In this document: piece after piece, positions 9,181-18,095 of the stretch
Position numbering within the stretch: position 1 is the stretch's first letter
Layout: every line of letters starts with the position of its first letter
NCBI RefSeq assembly: GCF_016651435.1
Contig: NZ_JAEPRJ010000001.1
Span: 1,550,001 to 1,614,000 of the forward strand
Length of the DNA stretch: 64,000 nucleotides
Source: Catonella massiliensis
GTDB lineage: Bacteria; Bacillota; Clostridia; Lachnospirales; Lachnospiraceae
Direction: 5' to 3'
Notes under the pieces: model-generated
Told to the model about the DNA's origin: nothing
Database searches by the model: none
Seen by the model: only the letters and a program-made list of their open reading frames with translations
Position numbers and translations under genes: made by a program

Positions 9181-9511
9181 ATCGAGTAGTAGGCTTTGAC
9201 TGTCCGCCGTCCTCTCACAGCACTGTAAGCACAGTTCTCACACATTTCTTCCTCTTCATCCATCGGCCTCATTTATCTTGTTAGATAGCGTGCAGTTATT
9301 GGACTTTGGCTTGTGTAGCAGTCTTATCCTCTTGCATAACCTCGTTTAAGATTTCTGTTCGTCATACCAGAGATTTGCCCATGAGTTAGTATCTTCCTCA
9401 TATCCAGCTTCCTTCAGATTCGAGGTCGCCCTCGACACCCTTGCTTTCGGCGCATCCTTCCCACTACCAGGCGGTTTCGGGACTGTACCCGTGAGAAACG
9501 TGATTCTCTAG
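9181..9511 (-). mobile_element. ORF-less group II intron remnant
   Basis: On the minus strand about 330 nt match the non-coding parts of bacterial group II introns. The domain I landmarks are ordered as in full introns: GGTAGTGGGAA, CAAGGGTGTCGAGG, GAATCTGAAGGAAGCTG, CAAATCTCTGGTATGACGAA, GGTTATGCAAGAGG. They are followed at once by a degenerate domain V-like stretch (GTGTGAGAACTGTGC, GTGCTGTGAGAGG), then GACGGCGG and the typical 3' terminus CTACTCGAT at 9181-9189. The reverse transcriptase/maturase gene of domain IV is gone, and the usual GTGYG 5' end is missing, the similarity starting at about 9511. Recognition is by remembered consensus, not by a covariance search. Confidence 0.65.
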
Positions 9512-9532
9512 GCAAACATTTAGAAAAAGTAA

Positions 9533-9589
9533 GTTTCACTCTCAACACGAATATAAATATTGAAGCCGATATGAGGAACTTACTTTTTC
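9533..9589. terminator. 13-bp inverted repeat with 31-nt loop behind the CFI-box gene
   Basis: GAAAAAGTAAGTT (9533-9545) pairs perfectly with AACTTACTTTTTC (9577-9589). Its distal arm on the minus strand ends in a T5 run 27 nt after the stop of the CFI-box gene, so a weak terminator is likely. The long loop is unusual; an inverted-repeat relic of a small mobile element is the alternative. Confidence 0.45.
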
Positions 9590-9615
9590 AATTCACCTAA
9601 TTTCTTATTCCTTTA

Positions 9616-10617
9616 CTAAATACTTTTATCTTTATATGGAGTATTTTTAATTCCCTTCTTTTGCAAATTGTTAACTAAATTATCTAATCTTTTTTTCCAA
9701 ATTTTTTTAAACCATTTCGTATGCCCTAGCACTTTGACTAGAATAGGACTTATAGCATAATACATACGTATAAAAATATAACCATACCAACTTTTTGATA
9801 GTATGTAATCCCTATATCTCCTTAACGTCCACACCTGTGGGCAATCATAAGAACCATAAACACAGGTTGCAATGTAACAACCACCATCACCGTTGTTACC
9901 AGTCTTTTTATCTGAATCACTTATCTTATCACTTTGTCCAACTAATTCAATAAACCTGCTATAAAACTCATTTCGTGTAGTCATAATATAATTTTCATCT
10001 AATAGTACATCCAAATACTCTAACAAATAAGAAAGATTAATATTGCAATATTTAATATCAGTAAAAGAAGCCATTAACCACCTCTCATTTGATGTAGGTC
10101 TCAAATAGAATACTGTTAGCATAACCCTTGATCCAGGTATAACATCTTCTATGCTTCCTACTGAATAGTGTCCATTTCTTCCTTCAAAAAATTCAGTTAC
10201 TAAAATACAATTTTGAACACTTTTAGTATTCTTCAGGTGCGTAATTTCATTGTAATCCTTTGAATTGTGCCATAGGGTTTCACTCTCAGACAACAACATC
10301 ATATAACGCCCATCATCGTCTTTATCCATTTGAATAACTGTACCTGCTATCAAAAATGCCAATGGATTATCAGTTTCATTATATTTCGCTCTATTTATCT
10401 CTTCTTTCAAGTATTGACCTGGATATTTAACATTATAAATGATTTTGGAATAATCAACACACTTACCAGGTTGAAGCGTTTCTGCTCTCTTTAGCAAATT
10501 CTTGTCGATAAATTTATAACTTATTTCACTACTAATTTCATTTTTTATTCTCGAAAATTCTTCAGGATACTTGTTATACACATTATTATAAAATTTTATA
10601 TTCTCTTCTAAAGTCAT
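9616..10617 (-). CDS. CFI-box-CTERM domain protein of unknown function
   Basis: A 333-residue protein with a glycine/asparagine linker near residue 245 followed by GGCYIATCVYGSYDCPQ, WTLRRYRDYILSKSWYG and FIRMYYAISPILVKVLG. This tail is the widespread CFI-box C-terminal module seen at the ends of many unrelated proteins; its role is unknown. The N-terminal two thirds are not recognised: alpha/beta sequence with no catalytic motif, no signal peptide, and only the amphipathic or hydrophobic patches of the tail itself. The start has GGGAGGG well placed upstream. It lies in the accessory island with base composition lower in GC than its neighbours and reads towards argS. Confidence 0.75.
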   Translation of the reverse strand: MTLEENIKFYNNVYNKYPEEFSRIKNEISSEISYKFIDKNLLKRAETLQPGKCVDYSKIIYNVKYPGQYLKEEINRAKYNETDNPLAFLIAGTVIQMDKDDDGRYMMLLSESETLWHNSKDYNEITHLKNTKSVQNCILVTEFFEGRNGHYSVGSIEDVIPGSRVMLTVFYLRPTSNERWLMASFTDIKYCNINLSYLLEYLDVLLDENYIMTTRNEFYSRFIELVGQSDKISDSDKKTGNNGDGGCYIATCVYGSYDCPQVWTLRRYRDYILSKSWYGYIFIRMYYAISPILVKVLGHTKWFKKIWKKRLDNLVNNLQKKGIKNTPYKDKSI

Positions 10618-10670
10618 TTTATTTCCCTCCCAATATTAAGTAATTTTCTATTTTTCTAATTTAAAAACTT

Positions 10671-10904
10671 TCAATAAACTGTAATATCTTCAATATTACA
10701 ACCAACTATTCTTAAAATATCTAACTTACATTCTTTTTCCCACTCATCGATATTTGTATTATATTCCTTATCCGAAAGTTTATTCCAAACTTCTTTTTCA
10801 AGAGCATACTCTTTTGTACCATCTTCATTTTCAATATCAATTTCTGCAATTCTCACAATTCCTTCCAATCCCTGATCTGAATTAAATTTTGCTTCTACAA
10901 CCAT
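10671..10904 (-). CDS. Small hypothetical protein
   Basis: A 77-residue acidic protein, not recognised. The start is placed at the ATG at 10904 (MVVEAKFN) because GGAGGATAAGGAAG lies just upstream, whereas an ATG seven codons earlier contains that ribosome site. It has no signal peptide or membrane segment and is rich in Glu, Asp and Ile. It sits 53 bp before the CFI-box gene in the same direction and may be co-transcribed with it. Confidence 0.5.
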   Translation of the reverse strand: MVVEAKFNSDQGLEGIVRIAEIDIENEDGTKEYALEKEVWNKLSDKEYNTNIDEWEKECKLDILRIVGCNIEDITVY

Positions 10905-11014
10905 CTTCCTTATCCTCCATATCACTTATTTTTCATTGAATATTACTAACTTATTAATACTCCACGATATCTCCTTATATATCTGTAGTTCCATGATTTT
11001 CTGCACGAACCACT

Positions 11015-11667
11015 TTACAGCTCCTTGCTTGCGATAGATCCATCCTTAATCCCAACACTTGCTTTTGCGTACTGTAAGATTTCTCCGGCTCTGCTATACC
11101 CGCGTCCTCTAAGTTTAGCAGCATGCCAAATCTGTCTTATCCCTTCTTCTCCAAGTGCGATCAGTTCATCCGGAAATGGTGCCTCTTTCAGCAGTTCAAG
11201 GCTAAATGCACCATCAACTTTGCCCAACGCATCCTTATACTCCGGAAAATATATCTTCATCTCTCTGTGCATCCGGTTGATTGTTCGTATTCTGTCTTCA
11301 TTCAGTTGGTCTCTGAACATGGATAACCTACGAAGTTCCGCATAGATTTTTTCTGGAAGATATGGCATACCAAAGTTGCCATCCTTGACAAGATTTGCTA
11401 TCAGTTTTGGATCCTTCCTGTCATCCTTCAGCTGGCTGTTATCTTCAACCTCCTTTATCTGCCTACGTCACATCCCAAGATAAGCATGTCATCGCTGATA
11501 AATGAGAGTTTTTCATTTTTATCAAACTTACCATTGGTTTCCAACTCACGCCAGGTTGAAGCTGTGAGATTTTCCCTAATCACCTCCGCTTTTTTCAAAA
11601 GCTCCTGCTGTTCAAAAATATTTGCTGTTACTACTTGATTTTTCTTCTTTGTACCTTTAATATTCAT
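11015..11667 (-). pseudogene. Decayed IS110-family transposase
   Basis: Two frames carry pieces of one IS110-type transposase. 11455-11667 (70 codons) ends at LILGCDVG, the start of the DEDD catalytic domain, and runs into a stop. From about 11460 down to 11015 another frame reads VEDNSQLKDDRKDPKLIANLVKDGNFGMPYLPEKIYAEL and continues through the linker helices to the region before the transposase_20 domain. Roughly 100 codons between the halves and the whole C-terminal serine-containing domain are missing. The element cannot transpose. No terminal structures were recognised. Confidence 0.8.
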
Positions 11668-12270
<603 letters not shown>

Positions 12271-13095
12271 TTACTTCTCATAAAGAAACTTCTCAGGCAG
12301 TGTTACCTTAAAGTCAACTGCCAAATCTCTGAAATTCTGTGGAGTTATGGTCTGAAGCTTATTTGGACTCATTGACAGAGTTTTTACAAGAATCTCAGCT
12401 GATTTTTCAGCAGTGTGTGCAAGACCGAAGGTAATATCAAAGTCGGTACCTGCTACAAATATGCCATGATGAGCCCAGATGACTATATCGTAGCTCTTCA
12501 TCAGCTCAGAAGTCTCTACTCCTATCTCACGTCCGCCGGGAACCATCCAAGGCACCACCCCTACTCCGTCAGGAAATACCACAGGGCACTCTGTAGCCAT
12601 TTCCCATAGTTCTCTTGTAAACACCTTCTCATCCAGAGGAAGCACAAAGGTAAGGGCAATGATGTTGGTAGTATGCGTGTGATATATTACCCTGTAATCA
12701 GGATTCTTAAGGAACTTTACCTCGTGGCTCATAAGATGGCTTGGAAGCTCAGATGTAGGCCTTCCACCATTTACAAGTCCCCATAGGATGCGGTACTTCT
12801 CACCCTTTTCATCAAGCTCTATAAGGCAGATAGAGTCTTCGGGTCTATCTGCTACATTTCTAAAGAACTTTCCTGAGCCTGTCACAAGAAAATACTCTCC
12901 TGCAAGATGAGGTACCTCAGTTCCTATCTCCCTCCACTCTCTAGGACTAAGCTCTTCCTTTACTTCCTCTACTTCAATAGGTTTAACCCTGTAAGAGAGG
13001 TTGCCTCCGTTTCTTTCATGCCAGCCCATATTCCAGCCGTCAGTTGCCATTCTCATAAAGCCTTTTACAAATTCTGCATCTAAAAATCTCATCAT
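12271..13095 (-). CDS. rhaD: Rhamnulose-1-phosphate aldolase
   Basis: Class II aldolase cleaving L-rhamnulose-1-phosphate to dihydroxyacetone phosphate and lactaldehyde in the cytoplasm. It shows WHERNGGNLSYR near the N-terminus, LVTGSGKFFRN, the zinc-binding IYHTHTTNI and AHHGIFVAG. From the ATG at 13095 it is 274 residues, the length of E. coli RhaD; AGAGG just upstream supports this ATG or the next one, and the longer TTG-initiated frame is unlikely. It follows the isomerase gene. No fuculose aldolase features were noticed that would argue for a fucose pathway, and rhaB nearby supports rhamnose. Confidence 0.93.
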   Translation of the reverse strand: MMRFLDAEFVKGFMRMATDGWNMGWHERNGGNLSYRVKPIEVEEVKEELSPREWREIGTEVPHLAGEYFLVTGSGKFFRNVADRPEDSICLIELDEKGEKYRILWGLVNGGRPTSELPSHLMSHEVKFLKNPDYRVIYHTHTTNIIALTFVLPLDEKVFTRELWEMATECPVVFPDGVGVVPWMVPGGREIGVETSELMKSYDIVIWAHHGIFVAGTDFDITFGLAHTAEKSAEILVKTLSMSPNKLQTITPQNFRDLAVDFKVTLPEKFLYEK

Positions 13096-13190
13096 TTTCC
13101 TCTTTCCATTCACCAATATTTAATTTAATTTTTATATTTCGCCCATCTTTTATAATTATAGATACTTACTCATACTTTTTGCTTATCATT

Positions 13191-14612
13191 TTATCTGGTT
13201 ACCACTTCTACCGGTATATCTAATATCTTTGCCACCTTAAGAATGACATCTGTATGCCTTCCTATGGCTGCTGCCATATGATGGGTAGGACCCGCCTCAC
13301 TCCAACGATTTACAAACTCTCTTGCACCACAGCTAAACCTGGTTCTCATGTTGGTATCTCCAAAGGTAAAGATGTCTCCCTCTTCATTCACTCCCTCTGC
13401 TACTACAAACTTGAACTTACCATCCTTGTCCTGAGTGATGGCAAGGTAGGTTACATCTCCTGCCGGAGGATAGAACTGGGTAAGATAACCGCCGCCCACC
13501 TTACCATGAAAGACTTCAACAATCTTCATAGTAGGCTTATGAGCCTTAGATATATCAGCATCTCCCGAGCCTGAATGCCCTATTATACATATATCCTTGT
13601 TAAAATCTATCGAGTACATTTCTGAGAGCTGCCCTGTACCTGCTATCGTCTTAAGTATGCTCATAGCCATAGCTACCTTGATATCACCCTCTACTGCGCA
13701 GGCAGTTCCCTGCTTGATAAGCATAGAGAATGCAGGAATGAGCATAGAATCAAGTATGCCTGCCTGTCCTGTAGCCTTACCTGCATAATGTGAGGCTACG
13801 AGGGCTAAGCTTTCATCCTTTGCCCATCTTTCAAAGGCAACCACATATCTAGCCATTTCCCAGACTTTTTCTACACTTCCTCCACCTTCTATCTCGAAGG
13901 TATCGAGGATTTCCTTTGCTTTATTCTCTATTTCTTCCTTGTCTGTGATATCGTCAGCCATACACCACATCTCTTCCCAGTCAAACTGTTTTGTGTAAAG
14001 TCCCATTCTGTTGTAGAGGTTGGTTTCATCTATGTACAAATCCATCATACCAGGATATGGACGTCCTATCTGTGCTATGTTGGTCTGTCTAAATCTCCTT
14101 CTAACCTGAGCAGCCTTGCACCACTGGCTGATTTCCTTTGCTACCTCCGCGTCTCCACCTTCAGCCACTCCTGTCACCACTGCGTATCTCTTCCCTGCTC
14201 TTTCAAGATCTGCAGCTGCTTCACCCACTGCGCCACAGGCATAGAGGGTTCCAAGCCAGGTAGGAATATCAGTCTTTTTGTAGTCAGGTGCCTTCATCTT
14301 CTGGATATTGACAACCACCACAGGTACATTCAGGTCTCTAACCACAGGAAGCACGTTGTAAGAGGTGGCATAAGTAAGCATCTGTAAGAATACAATGTCT
14401 ACATCAGCCGTCCTAAACTTATCTCCTGCCACCATAGCCTCTTCCTTTGTGGTTATAAGTCCACCATCAACAACTTCAACAGTATCAGGCAGGCTCTCCT
14501 TGAAGTCCTCATACTGTGATTCAAATTCAGCTCTTAACTCCTTAAACTGCTCCATATAAGCTCCAAGTGCTATGGAAAAAACCCCTGCCTTTGCCTTTGT
14601 CTCTACTAACAT
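13191..14612 (-). CDS. L-arabinose/L-fucose isomerase-superfamily protein, probable rhamnose isomerase
   Basis: A 473-residue cytoplasmic protein of the AraA/FucI-like superfamily: an N-terminal Rossmann-like half (VVVVNIQKMKAP, PTWLGTLYACGAVGEAAADL), and a C-terminal half with ACAVEGDIKVAMAM, IIGHSGSGDAD and MRTRFSCG...THHMAAAIGRH. The Glu in AVEGD and the HH/H residues are likely metal ligands, by analogy with family members. It is flanked by rhaB and rhaD while no classical rhaA is visible in the window, so it probably converts L-rhamnose to L-rhamnulose. That substrate is inferred from context alone. AAGGAGA lies at the right distance from the ATG. An IS element now lies 120 bp upstream. 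Confidence 0.8.
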   Translation of the reverse strand: MLVETKAKAGVFSIALGAYMEQFKELRAEFESQYEDFKESLPDTVEVVDGGLITTKEEAMVAGDKFRTADVDIVFLQMLTYATSYNVLPVVRDLNVPVVVVNIQKMKAPDYKKTDIPTWLGTLYACGAVGEAAADLERAGKRYAVVTGVAEGGDAEVAKEISQWCKAAQVRRRFRQTNIAQIGRPYPGMMDLYIDETNLYNRMGLYTKQFDWEEMWCMADDITDKEEIENKAKEILDTFEIEGGGSVEKVWEMARYVVAFERWAKDESLALVASHYAGKATGQAGILDSMLIPAFSMLIKQGTACAVEGDIKVAMAMSILKTIAGTGQLSEMYSIDFNKDICIIGHSGSGDADISKAHKPTMKIVEVFHGKVGGGYLTQFYPPAGDVTYLAITQDKDGKFKFVVAEGVNEEGDIFTFGDTNMRTRFSCGAREFVNRWSEAGPTHHMAAAIGRHTDVILKVAKILDIPVEVVTR

Positions 14613-14653
14613 AGTTTATCTCCTTTTCTATTATTCATAATATTTTATATCAG

Positions 14654-14678
14654 TGTAGAAAGTATAAATTTCTATACA
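14654..14678. promoter_or_regulatory. Imperfect palindrome upstream of the isomerase gene
   Basis: TGTAGAAA at 14654-14661 mirrors TTTCTATACA at 14669-14678 apart from a 2-nt asymmetry, about 42 nt before the isomerase start. On the minus strand TATAAA and TATTAT words follow, so it may be an operator beside a local promoter. Which regulator binds it is unknown. Confidence 0.35.
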
Positions 14679-14732
14679 AACATTCCTGTAAGAGAATTTA
14701 TTGTCTTTTAACTCTAAAAAAATATAAGCAAG

Positions 14733-16367
14733 CCTGAATTATTCATGAGCATATAAAATTGCTCGATATTACAAATCCTTGAACCAGTTCCCTTGAAATC
14801 AATCGATTTATCCACAAAAATGGGTAGACTATCCCCTTGAAATCCGATTGAGTCATTTTGAACTGTCAAGGTACGTTAATAGTTGCTATTCCAACTGTAC
14901 AGTCAGCTGCCGGATATTCTTCAGCGTCCTGTAGAACTCCTCTTTATAAGGACAGCTACTGCATAGTTTGAATGTTATATATCTTGCTGAACGGACTGCT
15001 CTTGCAGCAATCTTTATCAGCTTTAAACGAATGGTATCCACCTGTTGTTTTCGCATATTTGCAGGGAGTACCAGTCGCCTAAACCAATTGAATAAGTTGT
15101 AGGCAAGCATATGAAGTCTCATGCGGTTGGCATTTACTACTTTGGAATGACTGCTGACAGCAGCAAAGTCAAATCCACCTTTGCCCTCTTTTATGAAATT
15201 CTCCATCTTGCCACGCCCACAGTAAAACTGGATGACCTGATAAGGTTCCATATCCATGTTTGTAACAATAAAGGTGTACATATGCGTCAGCTGACCGTAT
15301 GGTTTTTCAATCTTGAAAACCACGCGCCTTGGATAATCCCAGGAGCCGGCCTGATACATAAATTCACCATAAGTTACAGCATAGCTAATCTGGTCCTCTT
15401 TGGTTGCTTTGTATAAATCTTCATCTTTATTCGAAGCAAGAGCCATGAGTGAAGAATTCTGTTTTAAGCGGATGGCATAGGAACAGCCATTCATCTCACA
15501 GGTTTTATAAAGTTTGGGAGATGAGAATCCACTGTCACCACGAAGGTATGTTTTGATGCCTCTTTCCAGATATTCCTGAAAAAGGGGTTCCATAAATTTA
15601 TCTGCATCATTGCTGCAGTGGAGTGTTCCATCACGGAGTTCAGCCTTCAGCAGATCCCCGGTCAGACCATCATAGCAGAGCAAAGGATGGTATCCGTGTG
15701 CCTGATAATGGAAGTTGAAGCCTTCCCCTTCCTGATTGCCGTAGGTGCCAAATAAAGTACTGTCCAGATCCAGAAGCATATGCTCCGGACACTTTATGGA
15801 ATAGATGATATCCCTAAAGCTTTTATCAATGTCATCAAACTGCAGGAGTGTATCTTCATCCATACGGTTAAAAAATCTTGATAGTGTTGGCTGTGAAGCC
15901 AGACTGTTCTTTTCAAGAATGGCATTGAAAACAGGATCGATGGTCAATTCATCCGCACAGTCATCTTCGAAATATGCAGAGATGATCTGATAAATCATCT
16001 GCATCAGGTTTTCATCGTCTTTGTGGAAACGGACTGATGTATCATTGGTTTTAAATTTCTTTTTGATCAGCTTGGTGAAGCCAATCTTGGCAACGAATTC
16101 TTTTATCAGGAGAAGTCCTGCATCGGAGGATAAATCGCCTCCGTTAAAATTTATTTTAATCTGTCTATTGCTTTTCAGTGTGATGGTGTTTAAAATATCC
16201 ATAGAGAGACCCTTTCTGTGGTATTTATTTGGATTCGGCACCTAAATTTTACCACATATTGGGTCTCTTTTTCTATTCACTTATTAGATGAAATGCAATA
16301 AGCGGCTTAAATACAGTAACTATGTGGCTTTCAGCCACTTTCACGGCACTGCTGTGAATAATTCAGG
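14733..16367 (-). mobile_element. Complete IS1380-family insertion sequence with target duplication
   Basis: Length 1635 bp. Terminal inverted repeats begin CCTGAATTATTCA at 14733-14745 and are matched by its reverse complement at 16355-16367. GCAAG stands directly outside both ends (14728-14732 and 16368-16372), a 5-bp target duplication. One transposase gene fills the element. It lies 41 bp past the rhaB stop and 120 bp before the isomerase gene, in the middle of the rhamnose operon. Intact ends and an intact ORF indicate a recent insertion. Confidence 0.93.
14886..16202 (-). CDS. IS1380-family DDE transposase
   Basis: Cuts and joins the ends of the surrounding insertion sequence. The acidic catalytic positions are in LDLDSTLFG, LRGDSGFSS and the YCGRGKMENFIKE segment near the C-terminus. 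Start taken at the ATG at 16202 (438 aa), preceded by AAAGGG with 7-nt spacing; an in-frame GTG at 16241 has no ribosome site. The frame is intact, so the element is probably active. It reads in the same direction as the rhamnose genes it interrupts. Confidence 0.93.
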   Translation of the reverse strand: MDILNTITLKSNRQIKINFNGGDLSSDAGLLLIKEFVAKIGFTKLIKKKFKTNDTSVRFHKDDENLMQMIYQIISAYFEDDCADELTIDPVFNAILEKNSLASQPTLSRFFNRMDEDTLLQFDDIDKSFRDIIYSIKCPEHMLLDLDSTLFGTYGNQEGEGFNFHYQAHGYHPLLCYDGLTGDLLKAELRDGTLHCSNDADKFMEPLFQEYLERGIKTYLRGDSGFSSPKLYKTCEMNGCSYAIRLKQNSSLMALASNKDEDLYKATKEDQISYAVTYGEFMYQAGSWDYPRRVVFKIEKPYGQLTHMYTFIVTNMDMEPYQVIQFYCGRGKMENFIKEGKGGFDFAAVSSHSKVVNANRMRLHMLAYNLFNWFRRLVLPANMRKQQVDTIRLKLIKIAARAVRSARYITFKLCSSCPYKEEFYRTLKNIRQLTVQLE

Positions 16368-16408
16368 GCAAGTATTCATTTCCTAAAAATAAGCAAATTC
16401 ATACATTT

Positions 16409-17809
16409 CTACGGTAAATATGTATTTATTTCAAATGAATTCTTTATCATTTTTCTGGCTTCAAACAAGCCAGCTACAGCTCCGTCTGCTATCATTAGGG
16501 CTAACAGATTGCCTATAGCAGTAGCCTCAGTAGGACCTGCTTTTACTATATGGCCTGACTTCTTTGCTAAAAGCTCATTTAGATACTCTGCCTTAGAGCC
16601 GCCTCCTACTACATATATCTCTCCTTTATATTCTTCTCCCCTTCTTTCCTCTATTTCCCTTAAGGCCCTGATATAGCACTCTGCAAGGCTGTTATATATC
16701 ACACTTGCGGTCTCTGCTATGCCCTCTGGTACCTTCTGTCCGCTTTCTAAGCAGCTCTTTTTTATTTCCTCTGTCATGCTCTTTGGAGCTAGGAACCTGA
16801 TATCATTGCAGTCAACTAACGAGGAAATCTCAGCCTTTGAAGCTTTTTCACAAATTTCTCCAAAATCCATATCGGAGGCTATTTCTTTTCTCACACTTTG
16901 TATCATCCATAGTCCCATTATGTTTTTCAGATATCTAAATCTTCTGTCATAGCCGCCTTCGTTGGTAAAATTCATCAGCCTGCTCTCATCGGAATTATCA
17001 GCCTTTGTTATCTCCGTCCCCATCAAAGACCAAGTCCCTGAGCTTATATAAACTGCCCCTTCTTTCTTAGTAGGAACAGCCATAACCGCGGAAGCAGTAT
17101 CGTGAGAACCTACCAAAACTACCTTAGCATTAAAGCCTACCCTTTCCTGCACTTCCTTAGTAAGCTCACCCACCAGAGTACCAGGCATATGAAGTCTCCC
17201 AAATATCTTCTTTGGAAGCCCAAGCTTATCTATTATCTCTTCATCCCAATCTCCTGTTTCACAGTTAATAAGCTGTGTAGTTGTGGCATTGGTGTATTCT
17301 GAAAGATATTTCCCTGTAAGCATATAGTTAAAATACTCCGGTATCATGAGAAGCCTCTCCGCATTCTCAAGAGACTTCAGAGAAGTTTTCTTTACCGCCA
17401 TAAGCTGGTAAATGGTATTAAATATCTGCTTTTGTATACCTGTCCTCTTGTATAGCTCATTCTCGGGAATAATGCTATATACCTCTTCATCCATTCCCTT
17501 TGTACGGCTGTCTCTGTAGCCTACCACGTCTCCTATTCTCTTTCTTTCTTTATCAAGTAGAATGAAGTCCACTCCCCAGGTATCTATGCCAATAGAGGTT
17601 GGAATTTTGCCGATTTCTTTACACCTTGCAAGCCCTCTTAAGATGTGGCTAAAAATCTCATCCACATCCCAACACAGCCTACCATCTTTTTCTATAAGGC
17701 TATTGGGAAAGCGATACACCTCTTCAGTGATTATTTTCCCATCTTTTAGATAGCCTAATATATGCCTTCCGCCAGACGCCCCAATGTCTATAGCAACCCA
17801 ATACTTCAT
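16409..17809 (-). CDS. rhaB: Rhamnulokinase
   Basis: FGGY-family sugar kinase phosphorylating L-rhamnulose at the 1-position in the cytoplasm. It starts KYWVAIDIGASGGRH, the rhamnulokinase form of the phosphate-1 motif, and shows GIDTWGVDFILLD, GSHDTASAV, ISSGTWSLMGTE and VVGGGSKAEYLN. Length 466 aa is normal. AAAGGATGG lies 6-9 nt before the ATG. It is the first gene of the leftward rhamnose set, divergent from an AraC-type regulator, and is separated from the isomerase and rhaD by an IS1380-family element, which probably makes the downstream genes polar or dependent on a separate promoter. Confidence 0.95.
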   Translation of the reverse strand: MKYWVAIDIGASGGRHILGYLKDGKIITEEVYRFPNSLIEKDGRLCWDVDEIFSHILRGLARCKEIGKIPTSIGIDTWGVDFILLDKERKRIGDVVGYRDSRTKGMDEEVYSIIPENELYKRTGIQKQIFNTIYQLMAVKKTSLKSLENAERLLMIPEYFNYMLTGKYLSEYTNATTTQLINCETGDWDEEIIDKLGLPKKIFGRLHMPGTLVGELTKEVQERVGFNAKVVLVGSHDTASAVMAVPTKKEGAVYISSGTWSLMGTEITKADNSDESRLMNFTNEGGYDRRFRYLKNIMGLWMIQSVRKEIASDMDFGEICEKASKAEISSLVDCNDIRFLAPKSMTEEIKKSCLESGQKVPEGIAETASVIYNSLAECYIRALREIEERRGEEYKGEIYVVGGGSKAEYLNELLAKKSGHIVKAGPTEATAIGNLLALMIADGAVAGLFEARKMIKNSFEINTYLP

Positions 17810-17907
17810 TTGTAGCCATCCTTTCTTTGATTAAAGCAAACCTCATTTATTTAATCGCTGTAATAAACCAAGCTTGCAACAGTACTTTGTACTCATTCTA
17901 TTTTTCA

Positions 17908-17930
17908 AAAATACTTACTTATTGTATTTT
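17908..17930. promoter_or_regulatory. Inverted repeat in the rhaB-araC type divergent region
   Basis: AAAATAC (17908-17914) mirrors GTATTTT (17924-17930) with a 9-nt centre, roughly midway between rhaB and the regulator gene. The 286-bp divergent gap otherwise holds no gene. An operator for the regulator is possible, though AraC-type sites are more often direct repeats. Confidence 0.3.
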
Positions 17931-18095
17931 CAACAAGTTTAATGATATAAAATTAGCTTGTGTGAGTACACTATTTGAATTTTTATGGTTTCCACTTGTA
18001 TATTTATATATTTATCTTATAATATTCTTATCAATATTTTTAGGTCATTTTATGCAAACAATAGGGACCTTATTTGCAGATAAAAGGTGGGTAAT

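Larger units (their letters stand above)
8981..9615. other. 635-bp gap without genes, filled with mobile-element debris
   Basis: From left to right it holds the candidate argS promoter, one TGCAACA repeat, the group II intron remnant and a long-armed inverted repeat behind the CFI-box gene. I see no ORF here with both a ribosome site and a plausible product. Confidence 0.7.

Noticed and set aside
12271..13116. Longer rhaD starting at a TTG
   Set aside because: The extra seven codons contain the AGAGG ribosome site and exceed the usual RhaD length.
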